Shown in pieces: positions 18,497 through 29,784 of a stretch of DNA of 64,000 nucleotides. The notes beneath the pieces were generated by a model that saw only the letters and a program-made list of their open reading frames with translations, had not been told where the DNA came from and did not search any database. Origin of the DNA: Rhodobacter sp. 24-YEA-8 (GTDB taxonomy: Bacteria > Pseudomonadota > Alphaproteobacteria > Rhodobacterales > Rhodobacteraceae); NCBI RefSeq assembly GCF_900105075.1, contig NZ_FNSK01000001.1:3197001-3261000 (forward strand). The letters are read 5' to 3'. Positions within the stretch are counted from its first letter, which is position 1. Every line of letters starts with the position of its first letter. Both the position numbers and the translations under genes were made by a program.

Positions 18497-18677
18497 TTGT
18501 CCGTTTTGTCCTTTGGATCGCTGCGGCCTGACGGATGATCCGGAGAGACATCCGGTGGGCCATCTGGCTGAGTTAAGCGCAAAGCGGGGCGCTGAGGCAA
18601 GTGAACTCCAGGTAACGGGGCGCGGGGGCCGAGCGGGGCGCTTGCAGTGGCGCGCGTGCAGGGAGATAGTCGCGGCC

Positions 18678-19526
18678 ATGAAAACACTGCTTTCTCTTGG
18701 ACATGGATATTGCGCCGCCGCGCTGGCGCGCGGGCTTTTGGCCGAGGGCTGGACCGTGATCGGCACCACCCGGGATGCGGCAAAGGCGACGGCGTTTGAG
18801 GCGATGGGCGTCGAGCCGCTGGTCTGGGACCCGGCGCGGGGCGCGGATCTTGCACCGGCGCTGGCGCGCGCCACGCATATCCTGCATTCCGCCAGCCCTG
18901 ACGAGGCGGGCGATCCGTTCCTGAACGCCTGGCCCGGGATTCGCGAGGCGCAGGTGGAATGGATGGGGTATCTTTCGACCACCGGGGTTTACGGCGACAC
19001 GCGTGGCGCCTGGGTGGATGAGACCTCGCCGGTTCTGCCCGCACGGGCGCGTTCGGGCGAACGGGTCCGGGCCGAGCGCGACTGGCTGGCGAGCGGGCTG
19101 CCGGTGCAGGTGTTTCGTCTGGCCGGGATTTACGGGCCGGGGCGCGGGCCGTTCGAGAAGATCCGCAATGGCTCGGCCCGGCGGATCCTGAAAGAGGGCC
19201 AGGTGTTTTCGCGTATCCATGTCGATGACATCGTACAGGTGCTGGGGGCTTCGATCGCGGCGCCGCGCCCGGGACGGGTCTATAATGTCTGCGACGATCT
19301 GCCGTCCTCTGCCGCCGAGGTGCTGAGCTTTGCTGCCGGTCTTCTGGGGCTGCCGGAGCCACCGGCGGTGGAATTTGCAGAGGCGCGGATGGGGCCGCTG
19401 GCGCGGAGTTTCTATGAGGAATGCCGGCGGGTCCGGAATACCCGGATCCGGGAAGAGCTGGGAGTGCAGCTGTTATACCCCGATTACCGGGCGGGGCTGC
19501 GGGGGATCCTCGCGGCTGAAGGCTGA
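18678..19526 (+). CDS. NAD(P)-dependent epimerase-like protein, YeeZ type
   Basis: The 282-residue protein has an extended-SDR fold with an unusual N-terminal nucleotide loop (LLSLGHGYCAAALARGL, in place of GxxGxxG). It then shows STTGVYGDTRGAWVDE, VFRLAGIYGPGRGPFE and RIHVDDI, the pattern of E. coli YeeZ and related predicted epimerases. No YxxxK pair is obvious, so catalysis is doubtful. It is divergent from amn with a 181-base gap. The role is unknown even in well-studied relatives. Confidence 0.8.
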   Translation: MKTLLSLGHGYCAAALARGLLAEGWTVIGTTRDAAKATAFEAMGVEPLVWDPARGADLAPALARATHILHSASPDEAGDPFLNAWPGIREAQVEWMGYLSTTGVYGDTRGAWVDETSPVLPARARSGERVRAERDWLASGLPVQVFRLAGIYGPGRGPFEKIRNGSARRILKEGQVFSRIHVDDIVQVLGASIAAPRPGRVYNVCDDLPSSAAEVLSFAAGLLGLPEPPAVEFAEARMGPLARSFYEECRRVRNTRIREELGVQLLYPDYRAGLRGILAAEG

Positions 19527-19609
19527 GAGGGGTGCCGGCCGCGGGAGCCTCCGGCGGGGATATTTAAGAGACAGATGAAAGCCGCTTTCAGGAGCGGGCA
19601 GGGGCGGCG

Positions 19610-20243
19610 ATGGTGACGGTTCCGGATTTCAGTTTTGAGACGGAGGCGCTGGCGGCGGGTGCGACCTTTGTCGCGGGAGTCGATGAGGTCGGGCGTGGGC
19701 CGATTGCCGGGCCGGTCACGGCGGCGGCGGTGCGGCTTGATCCGGGGAACATCCCTGAAGGGCTCAGGGACAGCAAGGCGATGAGCCAGGCGGCGCGCGA
19801 GCGGCTTTCAGAATGGCTTCTGACCCATGCGGCCGTGTCGGTCGCGCATGCCAGTGTCGAAGAGATTGACGAGATCAATATCCTGCGCGCCAGCCATCTC
19901 GCGATGGAACGGGCGGTGGCGGGGCTGGGGCAGGGGCCCGACTTCGCCCTGATCGATGGCAACCTTTTGCCGCGCGGTCTGACGATCCCTGCCCGGGCGC
20001 TGGTCAAGGGCGATGCCCGCTGCCAGTCGATTGCCGCCGCATCAATTGTCGCCAAGGTTGCGCGCGACCGGATCATGGTGGATCTGGCGCAACAGTTTCC
20101 GGGTTACGGCTGGGAGCGGAATGCCGGCTACCCGACAAAGGCGCATCTCCAGGCGCTCCTGGATTTTGGCGTAACCCCTGTGCATAGACGGTCCTTCAAA
20201 CCTATCCACAACATCTTGTATCAAGGGATTTATGTAACCCCTT

Positions 20244-20245
<2 letters not shown>
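19610..20245 (+). CDS. rnhB: Ribonuclease HII
   Basis: This is a 211-residue RNase HII. The active-site segment GVDEVGRGPIAGPV is at residues 23-36 and holds the first Asp-Glu pair. LRDSKAMSQ, FALIDGN and KGDARCQSIAAASIVAKVARD carry the remaining conserved residues. It removes RNA primers and single ribonucleotides from DNA. The stop lies 88 bases before the ccrM start, so rnhB and ccrM may share a transcript, but ccrM also has its own likely promoter. Confidence 0.95.
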
Positions 20246-21476
<1,231 letters not shown>

Positions 21477-21532
21477 TGCGATTACAATAAGATACATGAA
21501 CGCCTGCGCCCCGGTCCGCCTGGGGTGCCACT

Positions 21533-21563
21533 GCCCCGCCATGTTCGCATGGCGGGGCCTTTT
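21533..21563 (+). terminator. Intrinsic terminator after ccrM
   Basis: An 11-bp perfect stem (GCCCCGCCATG / CATGGCGGGGC) with a TTCG tetraloop is followed by CTTTT. It lies 57 bases after the ccrM stop. Confidence 0.9.
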
Positions 21564-21584
21564 GTCACTGCCCGGCCTGGAGGC

Positions 21585-22136
21585 TCAGAGATTTTTTGCG
21601 GCGAAAGTCGCGAATTTCTCCAGCACGGTGCCGAGGAATTTCGCGGTATCGGGTTTCAGCCCGCCTTTGTCGTCGAGCATGTTCTGCACCTGGGCGAGAT
21701 AGGCCTCTGGCTGTTGCAGCGTTGGCATATCGAGGAAGACCAGCGACTGGCGCAGATGGTGATTGGCCGCAAAGCCCGAAATCGCACCCATCGAAGCCGA
21801 GATCACCGCCGCCGGCTTGCCGCCCCAGACACTGTGCCCATAGGGGCGCGAGCCGACATCCAGCGCGTTTTTCAGCGCCGCCGGCACCGAGCGGTTATAT
21901 TCCGGCGTGACAAAGATCACCGCCTGTTTCGCCGCAATCGCCTTGCGGAACGCGGTCCAGGCGGCGGGTGGGGTGCCCTCGTCCAGATCCTGGTTGTAAA
22001 AGGGCAGATCCCCGATCGGGATGATCTCGAGGGTCATGCCCCCGGGGGCGATGGCTTGCAGCCCTTTGGCGACCGAGAGATTGTAAGACCCGGCGCGCAG
22101 GCTTCCGACCAGGACGGCGACTTCCAGCTTGGACAT
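21585..22136 (-). CDS. NADPH-dependent FMN reductase (NAD(P)H:quinone reductase type)
   Basis: The ATG at 22136 follows an AGGAAG ribosome site and gives 183 residues; an earlier in-frame start at 22166 lacks one. The flavodoxin-like fold is shown by VLVGSLRAGSYNLSVAKGL near the N-terminus (phosphate-binding loop) and by VFVTPEYNRSVPAALKNALD and KPAAVISASMG. Such enzymes reduce FMN, quinones, azo dyes or chromate with NAD(P)H. It is a single gene facing ccrM tail to tail. Confidence 0.88.
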   Translation of the reverse strand: MSKLEVAVLVGSLRAGSYNLSVAKGLQAIAPGGMTLEIIPIGDLPFYNQDLDEGTPPAAWTAFRKAIAAKQAVIFVTPEYNRSVPAALKNALDVGSRPYGHSVWGGKPAAVISASMGAISGFAANHHLRQSLVFLDMPTLQQPEAYLAQVQNMLDDKGGLKPDTAKFLGTVLEKFATFAAKNL

Positions 22137-22248
22137 TTGAAGGCTTCCTTCTGTTGATCCATGCATTCAGTGTTGCGCATTCCGGCCCGGGCGCAAAGGC
22201 TCGGGTGCCGGAGGCCCTGTGCAGATCGGCAAGGATCAGCCGCGTGGG

Positions 22249-23007
22249 TCAGCCGCGCCCGACATAGGGCATCGCGGTGGCCATGATCGTCGTGAAAAGC
22301 GTGTTCACCGTCAGCGGCTGGCGCGCGATCATCACGATGGCCCCGGCGACATGGGCGACATCCATCACCGGCTCGGGCCGGATGCTGCCATCGGCCTGGA
22401 GCATGCCCTTCGGCATTTCTGCGGTCATTGGCGTTGCGGCATTGCCGATATCGATCTGGCCGACCGCGATGCCATGGTCGCGCCCCTCGAGCGCGAGGGC
22501 CTTTGTCAGCCCGGTCACCGCATGTTTCGATGCCACGTAAGAGATCGTCTGCGGCCGCGGCACATAGGCCGAGATCGAGCCATTGTTCAGGATGCGCCCG
22601 CCTTTGGGCTCTTGCTCCAGCATCTGCCGCCAGGCCTCGCGGGCGCAGTAGAAGGCGCCGTTCAGGTTGATCGCAATCACCGCATCCCAGGAGTCCGGCG
22701 TGGTATCCTCGACCCGCGCCTGGCCGCCAAAGGCGCCGGCATTGTTGAAGAGGAAATCGATGCGGCCAAAACGCGCGACGATCTGCGCGAAAGCCTCACG
22801 GACCGCGTCGGACTGGCTCAGATCGGCGGTGACGATCAATGCGCGGTCGGGATCTGCGCTTTGCGCCGCCGTTTCTGCAAGGGGCGCTTCGCGCCGACCG
22901 ATCAGCGCGCAGCGATAGCCCGCCGCGATCAGTGCCTGCGCCACGGCGCGCCCGATCCCTGATCCGGCGCCGGTGATCACCGCAACCGGCAATTCGCTTT
23001 GTGTCAT
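22249..23007 (-). CDS. Short-chain dehydrogenase/reductase
   Basis: The ATG at 23007 has a GGAGG ribosome site and starts one base after the stop of the transglutaminase gene, so it is the last gene of that operon. The 252-residue product has TGAGSGIG near residue 13, NNAG near residue 88, Ser in NNGSISAY and the YVASK catalytic pair. The substrate is unknown. Its tight linkage to transglutaminase/ATP-grasp genes may mean it acts on the same product, but many SDRs join operons without such a link. Confidence 0.85.
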   Translation of the reverse strand: MTQSELPVAVITGAGSGIGRAVAQALIAAGYRCALIGRREAPLAETAAQSADPDRALIVTADLSQSDAVREAFAQIVARFGRIDFLFNNAGAFGGQARVEDTTPDSWDAVIAINLNGAFYCAREAWRQMLEQEPKGGRILNNGSISAYVPRPQTISYVASKHAVTGLTKALALEGRDHGIAVGQIDIGNAATPMTAEMPKGMLQADGSIRPEPVMDVAHVAGAIVMIARQPLTVNTLFTTIMATAMPYVGRG

Positions 23008-23008
23008 C

Positions 23009-23896
23009 TCAGCCCTCCCCGGCCTCGGTAATATCCACCGAATGGCGGCCCTCCTGCTGGCCGTCAAGCCGCAGCATCCCTGTCACCGGCGCCACATCAC
23101 CATAGTCGCGGCCCATGCCGACTTCTATATGGTCCGCGCCGGTGAAACAGGCATTGGTCGGGTCATAGTCGATCCAGCCGCGCTGGCTGCCGCCCCAGGC
23201 CCGGACCCAGGCATGCATCGCATCGGCACCGACAAGGCGCTTGCGCCCGGGCGGCGGCAGGGTGCGCAGATAGCCCGCCACATAGGTCGCCGGAATGCCG
23301 AGGCTCCTGAGACCGCCCACCATGATCTGCGCGAAATCCTGACAGACGCCGTGGCGCGCGGCAAAGGCCTCGGCCGGGGGCGTGTCGACATCGGTGGCGC
23401 CGGTTTCGAATCTCATATGGTCATGGAGCATGAGGCCAAGCCGTTCGGTCACCACTGCCACGCTGTCGCCCGGCCTCAGCGCACCTTCCGCAAAGTCGCT
23501 GATAGCGTTCACCTCTGGGATACGGCGCGAGGGCAGGTGGTAATGCAGCGGCGATGTCGGCCCGAGGCTGCGACATTGCGCGATCTCGGGGCCAAGCCGG
23601 CACACCGGCATCGAGAGGTCGAGCCCCCCGGCCTCTGCAAGCCGCTCGACCCGGGCTTCAAGGCGCAGCTCAAGCCGCGTCAGCCCGGCGGGGATCGCTG
23701 CCTCAACGACGGAAGTGCCGAAAAAATCGGTGAAAAAGCTCAGCTCGCCCGGTTCCGGCTCCAGCGTCACCAGGGATCCCAGCAGGCGCTGGCGCCCGGG
23801 CAGTGTGGCGGGAAGGATGCGGAAATGCTGCCGCCCGGCGCCGCTGGGCCGGTCGAATTCATAGCTGATCTGCAGGCGCAGGTTATAGAGGCTCAT
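23009..23896 (-). CDS. Transglutaminase-like protein with bacterial N-terminal domain
   Basis: The 295-residue protein has a beta-rich N-terminal domain starting LYNLRLQISYEFDRPS and a transglutaminase-like core. The triad is visible as Cys in GVCQDFAQIM, His in HAWVRAWG and Asp in DYDPTN. Such proteins are thought to act as cysteine peptidases or amide-bond-forming enzymes. It overlaps the ATP-grasp/alpha-E gene upstream by 4 bases. No signal peptide is seen, so it is probably cytosolic. Confidence 0.9.
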   Translation of the reverse strand: MSLYNLRLQISYEFDRPSGAGRQHFRILPATLPGRQRLLGSLVTLEPEPGELSFFTDFFGTSVVEAAIPAGLTRLELRLEARVERLAEAGGLDLSMPVCRLGPEIAQCRSLGPTSPLHYHLPSRRIPEVNAISDFAEGALRPGDSVAVVTERLGLMLHDHMRFETGATDVDTPPAEAFAARHGVCQDFAQIMVGGLRSLGIPATYVAGYLRTLPPPGRKRLVGADAMHAWVRAWGGSQRGWIDYDPTNACFTGADHIEVGMGRDYGDVAPVTGMLRLDGQQEGRHSVDITEAGEG

Positions 23897-26304
23897 CGGA
23901 AATAGCGCTCCGAGATCAGGTCTGAAACCTCGCCAAGCCGCGTCTGCACGGAATAGAGCGCTGCACTGTCGAGGGTGTCCGGCGTGGCGGTGGCGAGGTC
24001 GGTCTGCAACCGCAGCAATGCGCGCGCCGGGGCGCTCAGCCGGTTTTCGACGAGGGCCTCGGGAAGCATCCGGACCAGATCCATCATGCCATCAACCTGG
24101 TTGCGGATCGCGCGCGGGTTCAGCGGGTCCAGCGCCAGAAGCCCGATCACGGGCCCGCGCGCCGAGCTCATGGAATAGCGGCGCCGATGGATCATGACGG
24201 AATCGCCCAGCTCGATACACAGGTCGAGGCCACCGGGATCGGCTTCGGGATCGGTCAGCGCCGCCAGCCAGCCCGCCATATTTCGGGCGCGTTCCTGCAT
24301 CCGTCCCAGCGTCAGAAACCGCCAGCCGATCAGGCGGTACATATTCTCATGCACCAGGCCCGAAAAGCCCGCGAGCTTGCGCAATAGTGCCGAAAGCGCC
24401 TGGGCCGCGTCATCTCCCGGGGTGACCTGCTGCGCCAGGCGCCGCGCCGATTTGTCGAGATCTGTCAGCGCCGCCCAGCCATCGGTCGAGAACCGGTCGC
24501 GCAGCTGCGCCGCCGAGGTGACTGCACGCCCGATCGTGTCCAAAAGCCCGTTGGGGATCGGATCGGCAGGGTCGAGACCGGCAAACTCCAGTAGCTGATC
24601 GGTCTCGGCCAGCAGCGGCAGTGATCCGGTGCCGCTTTCGGCGATGCGGCCATGGCGCGCGCGCAAGAGCCGCACCATGCCCTCGCTGCGTTCGACATAG
24701 CGGCCCAGCCAGAACAGGTTGTCGGCGGCGCGGGCTGGCAGTTCATCGGGTTCGGGTGTGCTACTGTACCCCGCGGGGTGGTTCATCAGGGTGTCGCCAC
24801 CCACATGGTCGGGCGAGATGATCCAGACATCCGCCGCCCCGCCGCCGCGCTGCATCGCCAGCGCCGCCGGGTCGGTGGTGGCTCCGATCCTGGCGAAACC
24901 GCCCTGCATCACCTTCCACCCCGAAGCGGTGCGCGCGAGATAGACCCTGAGCGACATCGGGCGCGGCGTGATCCGGCCATCGACCAGGGCGGGGGTGGTT
25001 GAAAGCCGCACGGCCTCCTGCGCCACCAGCGCGCCCTGGTCACGTTCAAGCCGGTCGCGCAGCGCGTCTGGCGTCAGGCTGGCGGCGGCCAGCGGGTCCT
25101 CCATCCGGTCATAGGGCAGGCCGGTGCCAAGCGCGGGAGAAAGGATCATGCGATCTGCCGCTGCCATCACCGCCGCGCGGGCCGCCGCATCGCCGCACCA
25201 CCAGGTGGCGATATTCGGCAGCAGCAGCTCTTCCCCGGTCAGGACCGGCGCGAGGCGCGGCAGGAAGGCCATCATCGCCCGCGTTTCCAGCACACCCGAG
25301 CCGGGCGGGTTGACCATCGAAAGCCCGCCCCGGCGCAGCGCCGAGACGAGGCCGGGCGTGCCGAGCCGCGAGGCGGGGTCCAGTTCCAGGGGGTCGGAAA
25401 ATGACCCGTCCAGCCTGCGCCACAGCACATCCAGCGGCTTGAGGCCCGAGACAGTGCGCAGCATCAGCCGGCCGTTTTCGACCGTGAGATCCTCGCCCTG
25501 AACAAGGCTGATCCCAAGATATCGTGCAAGCCAGGCCTGTTCATACCAGGTCTCGTTCCAGGGGCCAGGCGTCAGGATCGCCACCCGGGCGGCAGGATCC
25601 GCCCGCATCGACAGGAGGTGGTCGCGAAATTCGCGGAAGAACCCCGCAAGCCGGTGCAGCTGCGGACCAAAAAGCTGCGGGCCAAAGGCGCGGGTGGTGG
25701 CGACCCGGGTCTCAAGCGCATAACCCGCGCCCGAAGGCGCCTCGGTCCGGTCGGCGAGCACCCACCATTGGCCATCGGGGCCGCGCCCGATCTCAAAGGC
25801 GACGAAATGCAGGAAATGGCCCGAACGCGGGCGGATACCCACCATCGGGCGCGCCCAGGCCGGGTTACCGGCCAGCAGTTCCGCCGGCAGATGCGCCTCT
25901 GCGACCATCCGGTTCGGCCCATAAAAATCCGCCATCACCAGTTCCAGCAGATCCGCCCGCTGGATCAGCGCGGCGGAAAGCCGGGTCCAGTCGGCCTCGT
26001 CTATCAGCACCGGCAGATGGCTCAGCGGCCAGGGGCGCTCGACCGAGGCCGTACCGGCAGAAGTGTCATACTGACGGTAGATCACCCCGGAATCGCGCAG
26101 ATAGAGGTCGGCGCGGTCGGTGGCACGGGTCAGATCGGTGGGGGAAAGCGCCGCCAGATGGTCCAGCATCGGCTGCCAGAGCGGGCGGACCTGGCCATCC
26201 GGCCCGATCAGCTCATCCGGGACGCCGGGCAGCGGCTGGTATCCGGCAAGACCGAAATCATGCCGGGCGAGGGGATCACCGGAGGAAGAAACATCACCAG
26301 TCAT
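23893..26304 (-). CDS. Fusion of circularly permuted ATP-grasp and alpha-E domains
   Basis: This 803-residue protein joins two proteins that are often separate. Residues of about 60-490 form a circularly permuted ATP-grasp (DUF404/DUF407-like), with VMADFYGPNRMV, LTPGPWNETWYEQAWLARYLGI, NPPGSGVLETRAMMAFLP and the C-terminal GGFARI. Residues of about 510-803 form the all-helical alpha-E domain (DUF403), with AADNLFWLGRYVERSEGMVRLLRAR and NQVDGMMDLVRM. The family is predicted to make or modify a peptide through ATP-dependent carboxylate-amine ligation. It sits between two transglutaminase-like genes, the conserved arrangement for this system. The product is unknown. Confidence 0.9.
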   Translation of the reverse strand: MTGDVSSSGDPLARHDFGLAGYQPLPGVPDELIGPDGQVRPLWQPMLDHLAALSPTDLTRATDRADLYLRDSGVIYRQYDTSAGTASVERPWPLSHLPVLIDEADWTRLSAALIQRADLLELVMADFYGPNRMVAEAHLPAELLAGNPAWARPMVGIRPRSGHFLHFVAFEIGRGPDGQWWVLADRTEAPSGAGYALETRVATTRAFGPQLFGPQLHRLAGFFREFRDHLLSMRADPAARVAILTPGPWNETWYEQAWLARYLGISLVQGEDLTVENGRLMLRTVSGLKPLDVLWRRLDGSFSDPLELDPASRLGTPGLVSALRRGGLSMVNPPGSGVLETRAMMAFLPRLAPVLTGEELLLPNIATWWCGDAAARAAVMAAADRMILSPALGTGLPYDRMEDPLAAASLTPDALRDRLERDQGALVAQEAVRLSTTPALVDGRITPRPMSLRVYLARTASGWKVMQGGFARIGATTDPAALAMQRGGGAADVWIISPDHVGGDTLMNHPAGYSSTPEPDELPARAADNLFWLGRYVERSEGMVRLLRARHGRIAESGTGSLPLLAETDQLLEFAGLDPADPIPNGLLDTIGRAVTSAAQLRDRFSTDGWAALTDLDKSARRLAQQVTPGDDAAQALSALLRKLAGFSGLVHENMYRLIGWRFLTLGRMQERARNMAGWLAALTDPEADPGGLDLCIELGDSVMIHRRRYSMSSARGPVIGLLALDPLNPRAIRNQVDGMMDLVRMLPEALVENRLSAPARALLRLQTDLATATPDTLDSAALYSVQTRLGEVSDLISERYFR

Positions 26305-26312
26305 GGCCAGGA

Positions 26313-29300
26313 TCAGATGCCGATGGGGCGCCTCAGGTCAAGGGTGAGCGGAAATTCCGGGTGGCGGATTTCAGCCTCAGGCCGCCAGAGACCGCCGGTC
26401 CCGCCCGAGGGCTGAAAGCGCGCGAGGCGGCGCGCCTCGGCCTCGTTGCCGTTGACCGGGAAGGTGTCGTAATTCCGCCCGCCCGGATGCGCGACATGCC
26501 AGGTGCAGCCGCCAAGACTGCGCCCCGACCAGCGGTCATAGAGGTCAAAGGACAAAGGCGCCTGGGGTTTCAGACGCGGATGGATGGCCAGTGCCGGCTC
26601 CCAGGCTTTGAACCGGACGCCCGCCACCGCCTCGCCGCTTCGGGTAGCGGTCAGGGGCAGTTCGCGCCCGTTGCAGGTCATGGCGTAGCGGGACGGGTCC
26701 GCCGTGGTCAGTTTCACCTGGAGCCGTTCGGTCGAACTGTCGGTATAACGCGCCGTGCCGCCAATGGCGCCGGTCTCGCCCAGCACATGCCAGGGCTCCA
26801 GCGCCTGGCGGATCTCGATATGGCTGCCCTCATAATCCACCTCGCCGCAGAAGGGGAAACGGAACTCTGCCTGCGCGCTGAACCATTCCTCTTTCAGATC
26901 AAAACCATGGGTGCGCAGATCGGCCAGCACATCGCGGAAATCCTGCCAGACGAAATGCGGCAGCATGAAACGGTCATGCAGGCTGGTGCCCCAGCGGGTC
27001 AGGGGGCCGGAGGCCGGAGCGTTCCAGAACCGCGCGATCAGGGCGCGGATCAGAAGTTGCTGGGCCAGCGACATCCGCGCATCCGGCGGCATCTCGAAGC
27101 CCCGGAATTCGACAAGGCCCAGCCGGCCGGTCGGACCATCGGGGGAATAGAGCTTGTCGATGCAGATCTCGGCGCGGTGGGTATTGCCGGTGACATCAGT
27201 AAGCATGTTTCTCAGCAACCGGTCGGTCAGCCAGGGCAGCGGCGCTTCACGTTCGGAAGGCGCGGGGATCTGCGACAGCGCGATTTCCATCTCGTAAAGC
27301 GCGTCATGGCGCGCCTCGTCGATCCGGGGCGCCTGGGAGGTCGGGCCGATGAAGAGCCCCGAGAACAGGTAGGACAGCGACGGGTGCCGGTTCCAGTGCA
27401 GGATCAGCGAGCGCAGCAGGTCAGGGCGGCGCAGGAAGGGGCTGTCGAGCGTCGTGGCGCCGCCGACCACGACATGGTTGCCACCCCCGGTGCCGGTATG
27501 TTTGCCGTCGATCATGAATTTCTCGGCGCAAAGCCGGCTTTGGCGGGCATCCTCGTAAACGCCATTGGTGATCGCGACGCAGTCTTCCCATGAGGTGGCC
27601 GGGTGGATATTCACCTCGATCACACCCGGATCGGGGGCGACGCGGATCACGTTCATCCTTGGGTCATGCGGTGGCTGATAGCCTTCGATATGGACCCTGA
27701 GCCCGAGTTTGGCCGCCGCAGCCTCGGTTGCCGCCAGCAGGTCGAGGTAATCCTCAAGCCGCACAACAGGGGGCATGAAGACCGAAAGCCGCCCCTCGCG
27801 CGGCTCGATAGACAGGGCGGTGCGGACGGCACCGCCAAGGTCGGAACCGGCGATCTGTTCGGTGATCTGCTGGCCTTCGGTCGCGGCGGTAAAGCTGGCG
27901 CGGGGCTGGGGATGGGCGTCAGATTTCGGCAGGTCGGGGCGTGGTTCGGTCGGATCGGCGGGGTTCAGCCAGGGGTATTCCGCGGCGGAGAGATGCTTCA
28001 GGCTGCCGAGCGGCAGACGGTAGCCAACCGGGCTGTCGCCAGGGGTCAGAAAGACCTTGCCCCGGCGCATGGACCACAATTCAGACATCCATTTGCGACT
28101 GCTTTCGCGCCCCTGCCAGGGCTGCACCGGCAAAACATAGCCGACAGGCTCCGTCAACCCGCGCGCGAAGACCTGCGAGATGCGATGCCGCGCCTCGGGG
28201 TCTTTCAGCTCGGGGTTTTCCGGGGTGACGTTCTCGGGAAGCATCGCCTCTTTCACCAGCCATTCGGCGGGGTCTTCATAGGCGGGCAGAATGAAATCCT
28301 GCGGCAGATCAAGCTGTAGCGCGATTTCCGACAGCAGCGCCGCCGCCTGTTCGGGCGTCGCGCCCTGATCCTCGCCTTCGGGGGCGATCAGGCTGGCATC
28401 TTGCCAGACCGGATGGCCGTCCCGGCGCCAGTAAAGCGAAAAGGTCCAGCGCGGCAGCGTTTCGCCCGGATACCATTTGCCCTGGCCGTAATGCAGAAAG
28501 CCGCCCGGCGCGAAACGTTCGCGCAACCGGCGCACCATCTGATCGGCAAGTGCGCGTTTTTGGGGGCCGACGGCTTCGGAATTCCATTCCGGGCTTTCGA
28601 AATCATCGATGGAGACGAAAGTCGGCTCGCCGCCCATGGTGAGGCGCACATCTCCGGCCGCCAGCGCCTGATCAACGCGGGCGCCAAGGGCGGTCAACTC
28701 CTCCCATGCCGCATCGGAAAACGGTTTGGTGATGCGCGGATGCTCAGAAATGCGGGTCACGCGCATGTCGAAATCGAAACCGACATTGGCCTGCCCCGTA
28801 AAACCGCCGGTGATCGGGGCGGCATTCCGATAATGCGGCGTTGCGGAGAGCGGAATATGGCTTTCGCCGGTCAGAAGACCCGAGGTCGGGTCAAGCCCGA
28901 TCCAGCCGGCGCCGGGCAGATAGACCTCGGCCCAGGCGTGAAGATCGGTGAAATCGACTTCGGTCCCCGACGGGCCGTCGAGCGCCTTCAGATCCGGTTT
29001 CAGCTGGATCAGATAGCCCGAGACAAAGCGCGCAGCGAACCCCAGATGCCGCAAAAGGTTGACCAGCAGCCAGGAGCTGTCGCGGCAGGAACCTGAGCCA
29101 AGTTGCAGCGTCTGCGCCGGCGTCTGGACGCCCGGCTCCATCCGGATCAGGTAATTCACCTCTGACGAGATCCGCGCATTCAGCCCGACGATGAAATCAA
29201 CGGTGCGCTGCGGCGCGCGACTGATCGAGGCAAGCAGGGCGTCGAATTCGGGGCCATGTGGCTCCACCTGGCGATAGATCGACAGGTCCTGGATCAGATC

Positions 29301-29624
29301 GTCGGGATAGGTGAATGGGAAGGTCTCGGCGCTTTCCTCGACGAAGAAGTCAAACGGGTTATAGACGGTCATGTCGGCGACCAGATCGACCTCGATCTTC
29401 AGCTCGCGCACCGGTTCAGGAAAGACGAAACGCGCCAGCCAGTTGCCGTAAGGGTCTTGCTGGTGGTTTACGAAATGGCCGCCCGGGCTGACCCTGAGAT
29501 TGTGGCTGATCACCCGGGTGCGCGAATGCGGCGCCGGTCGCAGCCGGATCACCTGGGGGCCAAGCATGACCGGCTGGTCATAGATATAATGGGTCAGGTG
29601 ATGGATTGCGGCCGTGATCGACAT
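26313..29624 (-). CDS. Large transglutaminase-like protein with DUF2126 domain
   Basis: The ATG at 29624 has an AGGAAG ribosome site and gives 1103 residues, the usual length for this family. The N-terminal part (about residues 1-290) is a transglutaminase-like domain with Cys in [11 protein letters not shown], His in [11 protein letters not shown] and Asp in LDPTSGLL. The rest is DUF2126, with [23 protein letters not shown] and [21 protein letters not shown]. It is the first gene of a four-gene minus-strand operon. It is predicted to work with the ATP-grasp/alpha-E protein on an unidentified peptide or amide product. Confidence 0.92.
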   Translation of the reverse strand: MSITAAIHHLTHYIYDQPVMLGPQVIRLRPAPHSRTRVISHNLRVSPGGHFVNHQQDPYGNWLARFVFPEPVRELKIEVDLVADMTVYNPFDFFVEESAETFPFTYPDDLIQDLSIYRQVEPHGPEFDALLASISRAPQRTVDFIVGLNARISSEVNYLIRMEPGVQTPAQTLQLGSGSCRDSSWLLVNLLRHLGFAARFVSGYLIQLKPDLKALDGPSGTEVDFTDLHAWAEVYLPGAGWIGLDPTSGLLTGESHIPLSATPHYRNAAPITGGFTGQANVGFDFDMRVTRISEHPRITKPFSDAAWEELTALGARVDQALAAGDVRLTMGGEPTFVSIDDFESPEWNSEAVGPQKRALADQMVRRLRERFAPGGFLHYGQGKWYPGETLPRWTFSLYWRRDGHPVWQDASLIAPEGEDQGATPEQAAALLSEIALQLDLPQDFILPAYEDPAEWLVKEAMLPENVTPENPELKDPEARHRISQVFARGLTEPVGYVLPVQPWQGRESSRKWMSELWSMRRGKVFLTPGDSPVGYRLPLGSLKHLSAAEYPWLNPADPTEPRPDLPKSDAHPQPRASFTAATEGQQITEQIAGSDLGGAVRTALSIEPREGRLSVFMPPVVRLEDYLDLLAATEAAAAKLGLRVHIEGYQPPHDPRMNVIRVAPDPGVIEVNIHPATSWEDCVAITNGVYEDARQSRLCAEKFMIDGKHTGTGGGNHVVVGGATTLDSPFLRRPDLLRSLILHWNRHPSLSYLFSGLFIGPTSQAPRIDEARHDALYEMEIALSQIPAPSEREAPLPWLTDRLLRNMLTDVTGNTHRAEICIDKLYSPDGPTGRLGLVEFRGFEMPPDARMSLAQQLLIRALIARFWNAPASGPLTRWGTSLHDRFMLPHFVWQDFRDVLADLRTHGFDLKEEWFSAQAEFRFPFCGEVDYEGSHIEIRQALEPWHVLGETGAIGGTARYTDSSTERLQVKLTTADPSRYAMTCNGRELPLTATRSGEAVAGVRFKAWEPALAIHPRLKPQAPLSFDLYDRWSGRSLGGCTWHVAHPGGRNYDTFPVNGNEAEARRLARFQPSGGTGGLWRPEAEIRHPEFPLTLDLRRPIGI

Positions 29625-29784
29625 CGGAACTTCCTGTTGGCGACCGGCAAGATGTTCCACCCCGGCCCGGAACCCCAGAGTTCAGGGCAAATCCGGGTCG
29701 GACAAGGGGGTTTTGCCATCTCTTCGCGCAATTGGCGCAAATCGGGGCAATTGCTGCCCGCCAATCGGGCAGTCCGCAGGGGTG

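Noticed and set aside
18497..18982. N-terminal extension of AMP nucleosidase by 160 residues
   Set aside because: The extra part is Ser/Arg/Pro-rich, antisense to the YeeZ-like gene and makes the protein far longer than the family; GTG 18496 gives the normal length.
25524..27593. 689-codon open frame on the plus strand
   Set aside because: Antisense to the ATP-grasp/alpha-E and DUF2126 genes; composition is Arg/Pro/Gly-rich with no motif. A shadow frame.
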